Shown piece after piece: positions 1 through 8,531 of a stretch of 50,256 nucleotides of DNA. Made by a program: the position numbers and the translations under genes. The notes below the pieces were generated by a model. It was not told where the DNA came from and made no database searches. It was given only the letters and a program-made list of their open reading frames with translations. Position 1 is the stretch's first letter. Each line of letters opens with the position of its first letter. Source of the stretch: Zoogloea sp. (GTDB taxonomy: Bacteria; Pseudomonadota; Gammaproteobacteria; Burkholderiales; Rhodocyclaceae); the NCBI RefSeq assembly GCF_023150065.1, contig NZ_JAKLLN010000029.1, positions 1 to 50,256 of the forward strand, written 5' to 3'.

Positions 1-118
1 GAAATCCAACACCGAAACAAAACCGCTTAACGCCGCAATCAGAGCTCTACATCAACTACCTGCTCCAACCACCCTCTTCACCGCTCCGAAGCACTTCATC
101 GTGCGCCGCAGCGAAGAG
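1..118 (-). other. Probable transcribed leader downstream of the strong promoter
   Basis: These bases lie downstream of the consensus promoter at 126-153 and hold no plausible ORF. I looked for a tRNA T-arm (GTTCGA) and rRNA boxA on the minus strand and saw neither. It is best read as the 5' part of an rRNA-type leader or an untranslated region whose product begins beyond the left edge. Confidence 0.4.
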
Positions 119-125
119 AGGCCGA

Positions 126-153
126 ATTATAAAGAACAATCACCACGTGTCAA
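126..153 (-). promoter_or_regulatory. Near-consensus sigma70 promoter, probably of a stable-RNA operon to the left
   Basis: Reading the minus strand, a perfect TTGACA (153-148) is followed after 16 bases by a perfect TATAAT (131-126). Immediately upstream (about 154-175) lies an AT-rich tract resembling an UP element, and a GC-rich discriminator (TCGGCC) follows the -10. Such a combination in a GC-rich genome is typical of rRNA or tRNA promoters under growth-rate control. Transcription would leave the window at base 1, so the gene served is not visible; an rRNA operon is an inference. Confidence 0.75.
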
Positions 154-180
154 CAAGATTAAGAAAATAAATCCTGAACG

Positions 181-2463
181 TCACGCCCACCCCCTGTCTT
201 CACTTGCCGCATCACGATTGATCCAGCCCTCCAAGGCCTCTGCCGACATCGGCCGTCCATAGAGATAGCCCTGCATCTCCTTGCATCCCATGTCTTCGAG
301 CAGGCGCGCCTGCTCGATGGTTTCCACCCCTTCTGCGATCACTTCCAGGCCAAGGCTCTTCGCAAGCTTGACAATGAGTCGGGCAATGCAGTCCTGGGAT
401 GTGGTCGGCGTCAGCTCCCGCACGAAGGCCCGATCAATCTTGATTCGATCGAATGGCAGGCGGTTGAGACTGCCCAGGGACGAAAAGCCACATCCGAAAT
501 CATCCACGGCCACTTTCAATCCGAGCGCCTTCAACTCCCTCAATTGCCTGGCAACGGAATCAGGATCCTCCATGGCGACCGATTCCGTGATTTCAAGCTC
601 GAGACGTGCAGGATCGACACCTGAGCGCGCAATGACGCTGGAGACCTTTGTGACAAAGTCAGCCTCCCGGAACTGGGCCGCGGAGATGTTGATACCGACA
701 CGGAAGGCCGGCAGCCCGCTCCGATCCCACTGGACAATCTGCCTGCAGGCCTCTGAGAACACCCAGTCGCCGATCTCGACAATCAGCCCGGTGTATTCCG
801 CCAGGGGAATGAATACATCCGGCGCCACGCTTTCGCCCTGGGGCTTTACCCAACGGATGAGCGCCTCACAACCCACGATACGCCCGGTCTTCGGGGATAC
901 CTGGGGCTGGTAGTGGAGTTCCAGCCCCTTGCGCAAGTGCAGTGCCGAACGCAGTTCATTGAGAAGTTGCACCCGACTCTGGGTGTTGGCCTCCATCTCG
1001 GAGTTGAAGAAGCGCCAGTGCTGATCGCCCTCGAGTTTGGCATGACTCAGCGCCAGGTTGGCCCGTTTCAGCAGCTCCACCGCCCCGCCAGGAAGGGATG
1101 CAGCGTGGACAAACCCGGCACGGGCACGCATGGGTACCGCATGCCCGCGCACGACGAAGGGCGCGGAGAACACATCCAGCACCGCCGACGTCTCTTCATC
1201 ATCAGGACGCCAGCAGATTCCAAACGCGTCCCCGGCAACCCGGGCAACGAGCGCCTCGGCCCCCAGGCGGGCTTTCAACCTGCGTGTGACCTCCGTAAGC
1301 AGCAGATCGCCGCTGCGATGCCCGAGGGCGTCATTCAGCTCCGAGAACCTCACGATATCGATGATTCCCACCGTCCAGCGCTCGCCGGCAAAGCCAGCAA
1401 GCCCTTCATCCAGACGATCGAGGAATCGCGTCCGGTTGGGCAGTTTCGTCAGGGGATCAAAATAGGCAAAGAAATGAAGGCGTTCAAAGAGGACGACATT
1501 TTCGAAGCTCACCCGGAGATTGGCGCACAGGATTTCGATCAGTTGACGCACCAGTGGTCCGACCCCGTTCCCTGGAAGATCGAGATAGACCAGCGCCTCC
1601 TTGCCATGCATCCGACCCAGATAGAGGCACACCGAACCCGCATCGAAGACATGTGCCCGCTGCGCCCGAGCCTTGCGCAGGGCTGCAGCCAGAGGCTGCT
1701 CTCCGAGCGCATCGAAGCCGTACCCAAGCAACCCGGACAACGCACCCGTCGCGGCAAGGATGCCGAGGGTCTCCTGCTCACCGTCTCCGCTGCTTCCCGA
1801 CACCGGGCCACAAAAGGCCGCATCCACCCTGTGGCCAAACAGTCCCTCGATGTGCCCGAGGGCAGCCTCGGCAAACGAGCGGGAGTCCCGCGGAATGAAG
1901 AGCTGATTCCCCGTCTCCACCAGCATCTCGAGGCCTCGGCGGGCATCGTTGAGGGTCCGGATCTGATCGTAGGATCGGATCGCCGTTGTCAGGGTGGTGA
2001 TCAGCCGGGTGTGGGTCAGCTCGGATTTGGTCCGATAGTCGTTGATGTCGTAATCGCGGATCACGTTCAGCTCCGGGGCGTAACCGGGCTGCCCTGTCCT
2101 CAGGATGATCCGGGTATCGACCAGGCCAAGCTCCTTCCGGATGCGTGGCACAAGCGCGAGGCCGGAATCGTGGTTTTCCATCACGACATCAAGAAAGACC
2201 ACCGCCACATCCGCAGTGCCCCCCAAGCACACCATAGCCTCTTCCGCCGACCGGGCATGAAGCAGCACCAGCGGTCTGCCGCAGACGAGCAGCCCCTTGA
2301 GCGCAAAGGTGGTCGCCTGATGAACTTCCGGATCGTCATCCACGACAAGCACTTTCCACGCCGCGACAGCATCCGGAATGGGCCGTAACGCCTCCTCATC
2401 GTGGAAGACAACAAACTCGTCTTGGGCAGTGCTGGCCAACATGTTCATCGAGGCTTTGTCCAC
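181..2463 (-). CDS. REC-DUF3369-GGDEF-EAL cyclic-di-GMP phosphodiesterase / response regulator
   Basis: A 760-residue cytoplasmic signalling protein. An N-terminal receiver domain (about 37-160) has the acidic pocket (VLVVDDDPE) and a phospho-acceptor Asp in VFLDVVME. A linker of the DUF3369 type follows (about 160-325), then a GGDEF domain (about 330-490) and an EAL domain (about 505-745). The GGDEF signature is degenerate (AGDAF), so cyclase activity is unlikely. The EAL domain keeps its catalytic set (CEALIRW, NIS, EITES, DDFGCGFSS, KIDRAF, EGVET), so c-di-GMP hydrolysis is expected. The GGDEF part may bind GTP allosterically. The start is a GTG without a clear ribosome site; ATGs at 2448 and 2442 are alternatives. 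No histidine kinase is adjacent, so the input is unknown. Confidence 0.93.
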   Translation of the reverse strand: MDKASMNMLASTAQDEFVVFHDEEALRPIPDAVAAWKVLVVDDDPEVHQATTFALKGLLVCGRPLVLLHARSAEEAMVCLGGTADVAVVFLDVVMENHDSGLALVPRIRKELGLVDTRIILRTGQPGYAPELNVIRDYDINDYRTKSELTHTRLITTLTTAIRSYDQIRTLNDARRGLEMLVETGNQLFIPRDSRSFAEAALGHIEGLFGHRVDAAFCGPVSGSSGDGEQETLGILAATGALSGLLGYGFDALGEQPLAAALRKARAQRAHVFDAGSVCLYLGRMHGKEALVYLDLPGNGVGPLVRQLIEILCANLRVSFENVVLFERLHFFAYFDPLTKLPNRTRFLDRLDEGLAGFAGERWTVGIIDIVRFSELNDALGHRSGDLLLTEVTRRLKARLGAEALVARVAGDAFGICWRPDDEETSAVLDVFSAPFVVRGHAVPMRARAGFVHAASLPGGAVELLKRANLALSHAKLEGDQHWRFFNSEMEANTQSRVQLLNELRSALHLRKGLELHYQPQVSPKTGRIVGCEALIRWVKPQGESVAPDVFIPLAEYTGLIVEIGDWVFSEACRQIVQWDRSGLPAFRVGINISAAQFREADFVTKVSSVIARSGVDPARLELEITESVAMEDPDSVARQLRELKALGLKVAVDDFGCGFSSLGSLNRLPFDRIKIDRAFVRELTPTTSQDCIARLIVKLAKSLGLEVIAEGVETIEQARLLEDMGCKEMQGYLYGRPMSAEALEGWINRDAASEDRGWA

Positions 2464-2632
2464 AATCGAGGGCGGGTCGGCTTACCGAGATCAGACCTCA
2501 GCTAACGGCACGACACCGTGCTGTCTTTAATGGACGGGCCAGATCAGGCCTGCGCGACGGCTTCAGAAAAGCAGCAGGATTCCGAAGAAGACGTCAGGCA
2601 TCCTCATGTGGACATCCGCGGAAGGAAACACC

Positions 2633-4030
2633 ATGAGTACAGTGGAACGCGTCGCCACCTTGGACACCGTGTGGTTCCAGATCGAACAGGCAAGCAGCCC
2701 CATGCAGCTGGTGGGGCTGATGATCACGCAAACGCCGGTGAACAGGCAGCAGCTGGAGTCGCAACTGCAGAACTGCCTGCTGCCCCTGCCACGATTCAGT
2801 CAGCGAGTGCTGCACGACAGGGTTGGCGCCGTCTGGGAAAGCTGCCCGGTGGACATGCAACAGCACCTTGTCAGCACGAGCCTGCCCCCTGGAGCGCAGC
2901 ACGAGGCCCTCGAAACGCTCGTTGGCACCCTGGCAACCTGCCCGCTCGATCAAGGCAGGCCCCTTTGGCAGTTTCATCTGGTCGAAGACTACCAAGGGGG
3001 CAGCGCACTCATCGCCCGCATACATCAGGGGCTTGCGGACGCCATTGCCATCACCGGCCTGCTCCGCGCAATGGCTACCGCGCGCGATGACACCGCCCGA
3101 CCCGATAACAGCGGACTCCGGCCCGAGGGACTCCTCGATCAGCTGTATGCCCCCCTCACCCGGGCGGTCATTGAAGGGATCAAGCTCTCCGGGGCGTTCT
3201 GGGGCAGATACTGGGGCCTGCTGTTCAATCCGCAGCGGGTCTTCGATTACGCCTGCGCCAGCACCGCGCTGGCCCTCGAGATCAGCAAGCTCAACAGCCT
3301 GCCGGACGATAGCGCCTCGCCACTCAAGGGGCAGGCCAGCGGATACAAACGGGCCAGCTGGAGCGCCCCCTTACCCTTCGCCGACATCAGCGCGGTCGCC
3401 CGGGCACATCAGACGACGATAGATGCGGTGATCCTGGCGGCACTGGCCGGCGCGATTCATCACTGCCTGGGCAAGGAGGCGACAGCCCGGGGCAGCGAGT
3501 TGCGCACGCTGATGCCCGTCAACCTGCGCAACGAAGCGTCTGACGATGTTCTTGGAAATCGCAGCGGGCTGATTCCCCTGGAGTTGCCGATCGGCCTCGA
3601 CGCACCTGACGCCCGGCTGCTGGAGATCGATCGTCGGATCCGCAGCTTCAACGACGCCTACGAGGCACAGCGCGCCCTCGGCCTGTTCAGCCTGATGGGC
3701 CAGACACCCCGGGCCGTCCAGCTTCAGACCCTGAAACTGCTGGCCAGCAAGACCAGCGCCCTGCTCTATCGGGTTCCCGCTGCACCCGACCCGCACACGC
3801 TCTGCGGTGCGAGGATCATCGAGGAAATGTACTGGAGCCCGGCACCGGGAGACCTTGGCGTAACGATGAGCATCATCGATCAGGGCGAGAGCTGCCGGAT
3901 TGGCGTGCTTGCCGACCTGGCCATGCTGCCGGACCCCTCAGCCATCACCGACCGGCTGGGCGTCGAGCTGGCCCTGCTCGCCCCCGCCAAGCCCCAAGGT
4001 CAGCGGCGGGCCCGCAAACGCAAACCCTGA
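2633..4030 (+). CDS. Wax ester synthase / diacylglycerol acyltransferase-like protein with altered active site
   Basis: A 465-residue protein of the WS/DGAT fold, which transfers acyl-CoA to alcohols or diacylglycerol to make storage lipid. Visible family signatures are GRPLWQFHLVE, LMPVNLRNE followed by GNRSG, and a C-terminal LGVTMSIIDQGES...LADLAMLPDP block. The catalytic HHxxxDG motif is changed to H131-Q132-x3-D136-A137: the second His, regarded as the general base, is Gln and the Gly is Ala. It may therefore be inactive, have altered chemistry, or be a paralogue acting with another copy. The ATG at 2633 is preferred because GAAGGAAA lies just upstream; an in-frame ATG at 2606 lacks such a site. 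It ends 6 bases from the convergent permease gene with no terminator between. Confidence 0.85.
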   Translation: MSTVERVATLDTVWFQIEQASSPMQLVGLMITQTPVNRQQLESQLQNCLLPLPRFSQRVLHDRVGAVWESCPVDMQQHLVSTSLPPGAQHEALETLVGTLATCPLDQGRPLWQFHLVEDYQGGSALIARIHQGLADAIAITGLLRAMATARDDTARPDNSGLRPEGLLDQLYAPLTRAVIEGIKLSGAFWGRYWGLLFNPQRVFDYACASTALALEISKLNSLPDDSASPLKGQASGYKRASWSAPLPFADISAVARAHQTTIDAVILAALAGAIHHCLGKEATARGSELRTLMPVNLRNEASDDVLGNRSGLIPLELPIGLDAPDARLLEIDRRIRSFNDAYEAQRALGLFSLMGQTPRAVQLQTLKLLASKTSALLYRVPAAPDPHTLCGARIIEEMYWSPAPGDLGVTMSIIDQGESCRIGVLADLAMLPDPSAITDRLGVELALLAPAKPQGQRRARKRKP

Positions 4031-4036
4031 CGGCAA

Positions 4037-5458
4037 TCAGCTGGCCCGTGGATCGAAGGCGTCGCGCACCACGTCGGCAAATAGGTTTGCTGCCAGCACG
4101 AGCACGAACATGAAGATGAAGGCCGACATCAGACTCCACCACACCATCGGCTCGCGCGCCAGCTCCATGCGGGCGGCGTTGATCATGGTACCGAAGCTCA
4201 CCGTATTCGGATCAACGCCGATCCCCACGTAGGACAACACCGCCTCGGCCAGCACCAGGCCCGAGAAGTCCATCACCAGCGCGATCAGCACCAGGTGCAT
4301 CAAATTGGGCAACACATGCCGGCTCAGGATGCGGGCCGTGGACACACCGAAAGCCCGGGCTGCCTGCACATACTCCAGCTCCCGCAGCTTCAGGGTTTCA
4401 CCCCGCAGCAGGCGGCACAGACCGGTCCAGCTGGTCATGCCGAGGATCAGGCACAGGGCCAGCAGGCGGGCGTCGGAGCGCTCAGCGGCCGTCTCGAACC
4501 AGTGGGGATGGGTGTCGATCACCACCTGCATCATCAATACCGCAGCCGCAATCAGCAACACACCGGGAATGGAGTTGAGCACGGTATATACATACTGGAT
4601 GAGGTCATCCACCCACCCGCCGAGGTAACCCGCCATGATCCCCAAAGCCACCGCCAGGGGCAGTGTCACCAGGGTGGTGAGCGTCCCGATGACCAAGGCC
4701 GTACGGATGCTCTTCAGGGTGAGGAAGAGCACGTCCTGCCCCACCTTGTCCGTGCCGAACACGTGATATTCGCCCGCCAGCACGGCAACAGGCCCGGCGA
4801 ACAGGAAGACCAGCCCCAGCGTGACCAGCACCGCCCGCCAGGCCAAGCCACCCTTGCCACGCCACACGGCCCGCCAGGCCGCGCCAAAGGGCACCTGCCG
4901 CGACATGGCCACGCCCTGCACCAGCGCGCCGGCCAGCACACCCCACGCCCCGGCCGCCAGGGCAAGGCCCAGTCCAATCCGACCCAGCACATCGCCCGTG
5001 TGATCTTCCTCGGGATACTGGAGACCGCTGCCGCCGAACTTCAGGCGGGGAAACTCCCGCTGCTGGGTACCATCGGCCTTCTCGATGGTCTGCTTGGCAA
5101 AGAGCACATAGGCCAGGGGCGCGGAATAGGTTTTCTCGGTGCGGGTGCGCAGGGGCTCGGCAAGGGCATCGAGGGCGCTCCGCACCTCTGTCGAGAGCGG
5201 CCCACGGCCGGCCACCACCTTGTCGTCCTTCGCCGGCGGCAGGTAGGGCCGGTAATGCAGGCTGTCCACAAGCCCCACCACCAGGAACAGCAGCAGGATG
5301 GTCAGGGAGGTCATGCCGACGGCGCTCTCCCCCACCCGGCGCCAAGCGGCGCGCATGGGCTCGCTGCGCCGCGCGCTCCAGGCCGCCAGCGCAATGCAGG
5401 TGATCAGGCCGAACAGGAGCAGATCGGTCCACAGGAACACGGGTTGCACGTCAATCAT
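4037..5458 (-). CDS. ABC transporter permease, peptide/OppC-DppC (YejE-like) type
   Basis: A 473-residue inner-membrane permease. The C-terminal half has the binding-protein-dependent transport fold with the EAA-like loop (YVQAARAFGVSTARILSRHVLPN), expected to dock an ATPase. It is longer than usual OppC/DppC proteins (roughly 300-350 residues): the first 190 residues carry two extra hydrophobic segments and a soluble stretch (about 75-150) between them. The start ATG overlaps the stop of the upstream permease (ATGA), so the two are translationally coupled and probably form a heterodimer. No ATPase or periplasmic binding protein lies next to them, so partner subunits must be encoded elsewhere. 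Substrate (peptide, nickel, opine) cannot be told from the sequence. Confidence 0.88.
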   Translation of the reverse strand: MIDVQPVFLWTDLLLFGLITCIALAAWSARRSEPMRAAWRRVGESAVGMTSLTILLLFLVVGLVDSLHYRPYLPPAKDDKVVAGRGPLSTEVRSALDALAEPLRTRTEKTYSAPLAYVLFAKQTIEKADGTQQREFPRLKFGGSGLQYPEEDHTGDVLGRIGLGLALAAGAWGVLAGALVQGVAMSRQVPFGAAWRAVWRGKGGLAWRAVLVTLGLVFLFAGPVAVLAGEYHVFGTDKVGQDVLFLTLKSIRTALVIGTLTTLVTLPLAVALGIMAGYLGGWVDDLIQYVYTVLNSIPGVLLIAAAVLMMQVVIDTHPHWFETAAERSDARLLALCLILGMTSWTGLCRLLRGETLKLRELEYVQAARAFGVSTARILSRHVLPNLMHLVLIALVMDFSGLVLAEAVLSYVGIGVDPNTVSFGTMINAARMELAREPMVWWSLMSAFIFMFVLVLAANLFADVVRDAFDPRAS

Positions 5459-6432
5459 TCCAGCTTCACCCGCGGATCGACCAGGGTATAAGAGAGATCC
5501 GTCAGGATCAGCCCAAGGATGTAGAGCAGCGAACCAATGAAGACCATCGCCCGCACCACCGGGAAATCCTGGGCGTTGATCGCGTCGATGGTGTAGCTGC
5601 CGAGGCCGGGAATGCCGAAGAACGACTCGGTGATCAGGCTACCCATGAACAGGGACGGGATCACCACCACCACCCCGGTGAGGATGGGGATCATGCCGTT
5701 CTTAAGCACATGCCGGAACAGGGCCTGCAGTTCGGACAAGCCCTTGGCCCGCGCCGTGCGCACGTAGTCCTTGCCGGCCTCCTCCAGAAAGATCGTGCGG
5801 TACCAGCGGGCGCTGCCACCGATGCCCGCAATCACGCCGATCACCACCGGCAGCACCAGGAAGCGGGATGCATCCAGCCCCCCACCGTAGCCCGAGATGG
5901 GCACCAGGTGCCAGATCTTCGACACCAGCCATTGACCGCCAATGATGTAGAACAGGCTGGAGATCGACATCATCGCCACGCACAGCACCACCCCCTGGAA
6001 GTCGAGATAGGTACCGCGAAAGAACACCAGCAGCAAGGCAAAGGAAACCGTGACTATCAGGCCCAGCGCGAAGGTCGGCAGCGCGATGGCCAGGGACGGG
6101 CCCATGCGGGTACGGATTTCGGTGGCGATGTCTCGCCCGTCGTCGGCACGGCCGAAATCGAAGGCGAACATGCGCAGGGACTTCTCGAAGAAGATGGTAT
6201 CCGTAAGGCTGGACGCCCCCGGCGCCGCCGCATTGAACAGCAGCGGCTTGTCGTAGCCCCGCTCCACCTTCCAGCGCTCGATGGCCTCCGGCGTCACCCG
6301 CTTGGCGCCCAGTTGCATGCGCGCCATGTCCTCCGGGGTATTGACCACGAAGAACAGGGCAAAGGTAAGCAGATTGACGCCGAGCAGGATGAGCGGCGCG
6401 TAAAGCAGTCGTCGGACGATGTAGGCAAACAT
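5455..6432 (-). CDS. ABC transporter permease, peptide/OppB-DppB (YejB-like) type
   Basis: A 325-residue inner-membrane protein with six predicted membrane segments and the usual N-terminus of the OppB/DppB/YejB family (MFAYIVRRLLYAPLILLGVN). The EAA loop is DYVRTARAKGLSELQALFRHVLKN and the C-terminus reads LSYTLVDPRVKLE, which is typical for the family. Its stop codon overlaps the start of the second permease by four bases. It appears to be the first gene of a two-gene unit; about 75 bases separate it from the stomatin-like gene upstream. The insertion between its first two helices mentions no known ligand site. Family assignment is firm, substrate is not known. Confidence 0.92.
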   Translation of the reverse strand: MFAYIVRRLLYAPLILLGVNLLTFALFFVVNTPEDMARMQLGAKRVTPEAIERWKVERGYDKPLLFNAAAPGASSLTDTIFFEKSLRMFAFDFGRADDGRDIATEIRTRMGPSLAIALPTFALGLIVTVSFALLLVFFRGTYLDFQGVVLCVAMMSISSLFYIIGGQWLVSKIWHLVPISGYGGGLDASRFLVLPVVIGVIAGIGGSARWYRTIFLEEAGKDYVRTARAKGLSELQALFRHVLKNGMIPILTGVVVVIPSLFMGSLITESFFGIPGLGSYTIDAINAQDFPVVRAMVFIGSLLYILGLILTDLSYTLVDPRVKLE

Positions 6433-6507
6433 GGGCGCTTATCCTACATGGACAGGCCCCGATGACGAAGCCCCGATGAGCAGGCCCCCGCCCCAACCCT
6501 CATCACC

Positions 6508-7371
6508 TCAGCGACGGGTTGCACCCCCGATCAGCCCGCGCACCGCCTCCTGCAGGTCGGCCGGCAGCACCACGATCTTGGCGTTATCGGTGGAGCCCAT
6601 GCGCTCCAGGGAGGCAATGTACTTTTCACCCAGCAGAAAGAGCATCGGCGCCGTCTCGGTACCCACCGCCGCCGTCACCCGGCGGATCGCTTCGGCGGAC
6701 GCTTCGGCCAGCATCACCTGGGCATTGGCGTCGCGCTTGGACGACTCCAGCCGCGCCTCGGCCTCCAGGATGGCCGCCTGCTTGGCCCCCTCGGCCCGGG
6801 TCACCACGGCCTTGCGCTCCCGCTCGGCGGAGGCTTGCTGCTCCATGGCCTTCTGCATCGAATCCGACGGGCGGATGTCCTGGATCTCCACCGATTTCAC
6901 GGTCAGCCCCCAGTCCACCGCCTCGTCGGCGATGCTCTCCCGCAGGCGGGCCTTGATCTTGTCCCGGTTCGACAGGGCCTCGTCCAGTTCCATCTCGCCC
7001 ACGATGGAGCGCAAGGTGGTCATGATCATGTTGCGGATCGCCTCCGAGAAATCGGTGACGCCATACACCGCCTTGACCGGGTCGGTCACCTTCACGAAGG
7101 CGATGGCGTTGGTCAGGATCACCGCGTTGTCCCGGGTAATCACCTCCTGCTCCTGCACATCCAGGATGATGTCCTTGGTCACCAGCTTGTAAGCCACCTT
7201 GTCCAGGTAAGGGATGATGATGTTGAGGCCCGGCTTCAGCGTCCCGAAATACTTGCCCAGCCGCTCCACGATCCACTCCTCGCCCTGGGGCACGATGCGC
7301 ACCCCCTTGGCGATCGTCACCACCACGAAGATCAGGATGGCCAGCACCACTACCATTGCATCACTCATCAC
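6508..7371 (-). CDS. qmcA: SPFH/stomatin-like membrane protein (QmcA family)
   Basis: A 287-residue protein with one N-terminal membrane helix (residues 5-22) followed by an SPFH/prohibitin domain (VPQGEEWIVERLGKY..., PFAM band 7) and a long alanine/glutamate-rich coiled coil (about 185-240). Family members form large ring or cage oligomers in the inner membrane and influence membrane-protease function. A good ribosome site (AAGGAG, 6 bases) precedes the ATG. It lies 18 bases after the NfeD gene in the same direction; SPFH-NfeD pairing is a conserved arrangement and supports joint function in membrane quality control or microdomains. The specific symbol is by resemblance only. Confidence 0.9.
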   Translation of the reverse strand: MMSDAMVVVLAILIFVVVTIAKGVRIVPQGEEWIVERLGKYFGTLKPGLNIIIPYLDKVAYKLVTKDIILDVQEQEVITRDNAVILTNAIAFVKVTDPVKAVYGVTDFSEAIRNMIMTTLRSIVGEMELDEALSNRDKIKARLRESIADEAVDWGLTVKSVEIQDIRPSDSMQKAMEQQASAERERKAVVTRAEGAKQAAILEAEARLESSKRDANAQVMLAEASAEAIRRVTAAVGTETAPMLFLLGEKYIASLERMGSTDNAKIVVLPADLQEAVRGLIGGATRR

Positions 7372-7389
7372 GCGCTCCTTGTACCTGGA

Positions 7390-7833
7390 TCAGATCCGTT
7401 CAACCTTCAGGAAACTGCCTTCCACCACCACCACCCGCACCCGCTCGCCCGCCGGGATGGCCTCATCGACAACGCAGGCCCACTCCTCCGAGCCCAGCAA
7501 GGGCTTCTGGAAGCGCACCCGGCCCCGCTCGAAGGGCGCCGCCGCCTTGGCCATCAGGCCGATCTCGCCAATCGCCTCGCCATCCGACTGACCGACGCGG
7601 GTCTTGTGATCACCACGCCGGAACACCCGGAACCACAGCACCACCATGGCCACCGAGGCCAGGATCCACAGCACCACCTGCGCGGTCGCCCCAAGCGATG
7701 GCAGCACCAGCAGGGCCAGCCCCACCAACAGGGCGCCGAGGCCAAACCAGATGATGAAGAAGGCTGGCACGGCCAGTTCGGCCACCACCAGTGCCACGCC
7801 CAGCACGATCCAGTGCCACCACTCCAGATTCAC
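7390..7833 (-). CDS. NfeD family membrane protein (short form)
   Basis: A 147-residue protein with two to three hydrophobic helices in the first 75 residues and a C-terminal OB-fold-like domain (about 90-147: GLMAKAAAPFERGRVRF...GERVRVVVVEGSFLKVERI). This is the short NfeD class lacking a protease domain; these partner with SPFH proteins, as here with the following gene. I take the GTG at 7833 as start because AAAGGAG lies 6 bases upstream and the protein then begins at the first helix (MNLEWWHW); an ATG 13 codons earlier lacks a ribosome site and adds a charged, non-conserved tail. Confidence 0.88.
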   Translation of the reverse strand: MNLEWWHWIVLGVALVVAELAVPAFFIIWFGLGALLVGLALLVLPSLGATAQVVLWILASVAMVVLWFRVFRRGDHKTRVGQSDGEAIGEIGLMAKAAAPFERGRVRFQKPLLGSEEWACVVDEAIPAGERVRVVVVEGSFLKVERI

Positions 7834-8015
7834 CCTGAACTCCTTTCGTGTTGCAGCGCATCCATCACCCACGGCATCGGCCGGTCAGACCCACCCCAAA
7901 ACAGATCGTTCCGGCCCCCCTTAGCATTTATTTAGGATTTCCCGACGAGACTCTTAAGAACGCGACTGCGGCCCGCCCATTACGCTGAGGACATCAACCC
8001 TCACGGAGAAACACC

Positions 8016-8513
8016 ATGCCCCGCACCCTCGCCCTTCAGGCAGCCCTGCTCGCCGCCCTGCTCCAGTCCGCCCCCGGCCACAGTGCCGACACCGACCCGA
8101 TGGCCCGTGGCCGCTACCTGATTGCCATTGGCGGCTGCAACGACTGCCACACGCCCGGCTACGCCCAGCACGGCGACAAGATCCCGGAGTCCACCCGCCT
8201 CACCGGCGCAGCCATCGGCTTCAGCGGCCCCTGGGGCGTAAGCTACCCCGGCAACCTGCGCCTGACGGCCGCCAGCCAGGACGAGGAGGCCTGGCTCACC
8301 CGGGCCCGGGGCAACGGCCTGCCCCCCATGCCCTGGAGCGCACTGCAGGCCATGACCCGGGACGACCTGAGTGCCATCTACCGCTATCTGCGCGCCCTCG
8401 GCCCCGCGGGCGAGGCAGCCCCCGCCGCGCTGGCCCCGGGGCAGGCGATTCCGACCCCGCACTTTGTCTTTGTGCCCCAGCCCCCCACTACCCAGAAGAC
8501 CAGCCAGCGCTGA
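8016..8513 (+). CDS. Periplasmic monohaem cytochrome c
   Basis: A 165-residue exported class I cytochrome c. A Sec signal peptide (about 1-24, ending GHSA) is followed by the haem-attachment motif C41-N-D-C44-H45; the likely distal ligand is Met105 in PPMPWSAL. The pattern GRYLIAIGGCNDCHTPGY resembles the single-haem cytochrome subunits that accept electrons from periplasmic dehydrogenases, but no dehydrogenase gene is adjacent. GGAG lies about 9 bases before the ATG. The Pro-rich C-terminus (last 25 residues) is probably disordered. It stands alone between the divergent NfeD gene and a convergent PNPOx-fold gene, so its redox partner is not indicated by context. Confidence 0.9.
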   Translation: MPRTLALQAALLAALLQSAPGHSADTDPMARGRYLIAIGGCNDCHTPGYAQHGDKIPESTRLTGAAIGFSGPWGVSYPGNLRLTAASQDEEAWLTRARGNGLPPMPWSALQAMTRDDLSAIYRYLRALGPAGEAAPAALAPGQAIPTPHFVFVPQPPTTQKTSQR

Positions 8514-8531
8514 CCTTTGATGCCGGGCCGC

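Noticed and set aside
1-125. tRNA gene in the left-edge leader
   Set aside because: No T-arm, acceptor pairing or CCA-like end can be assembled.
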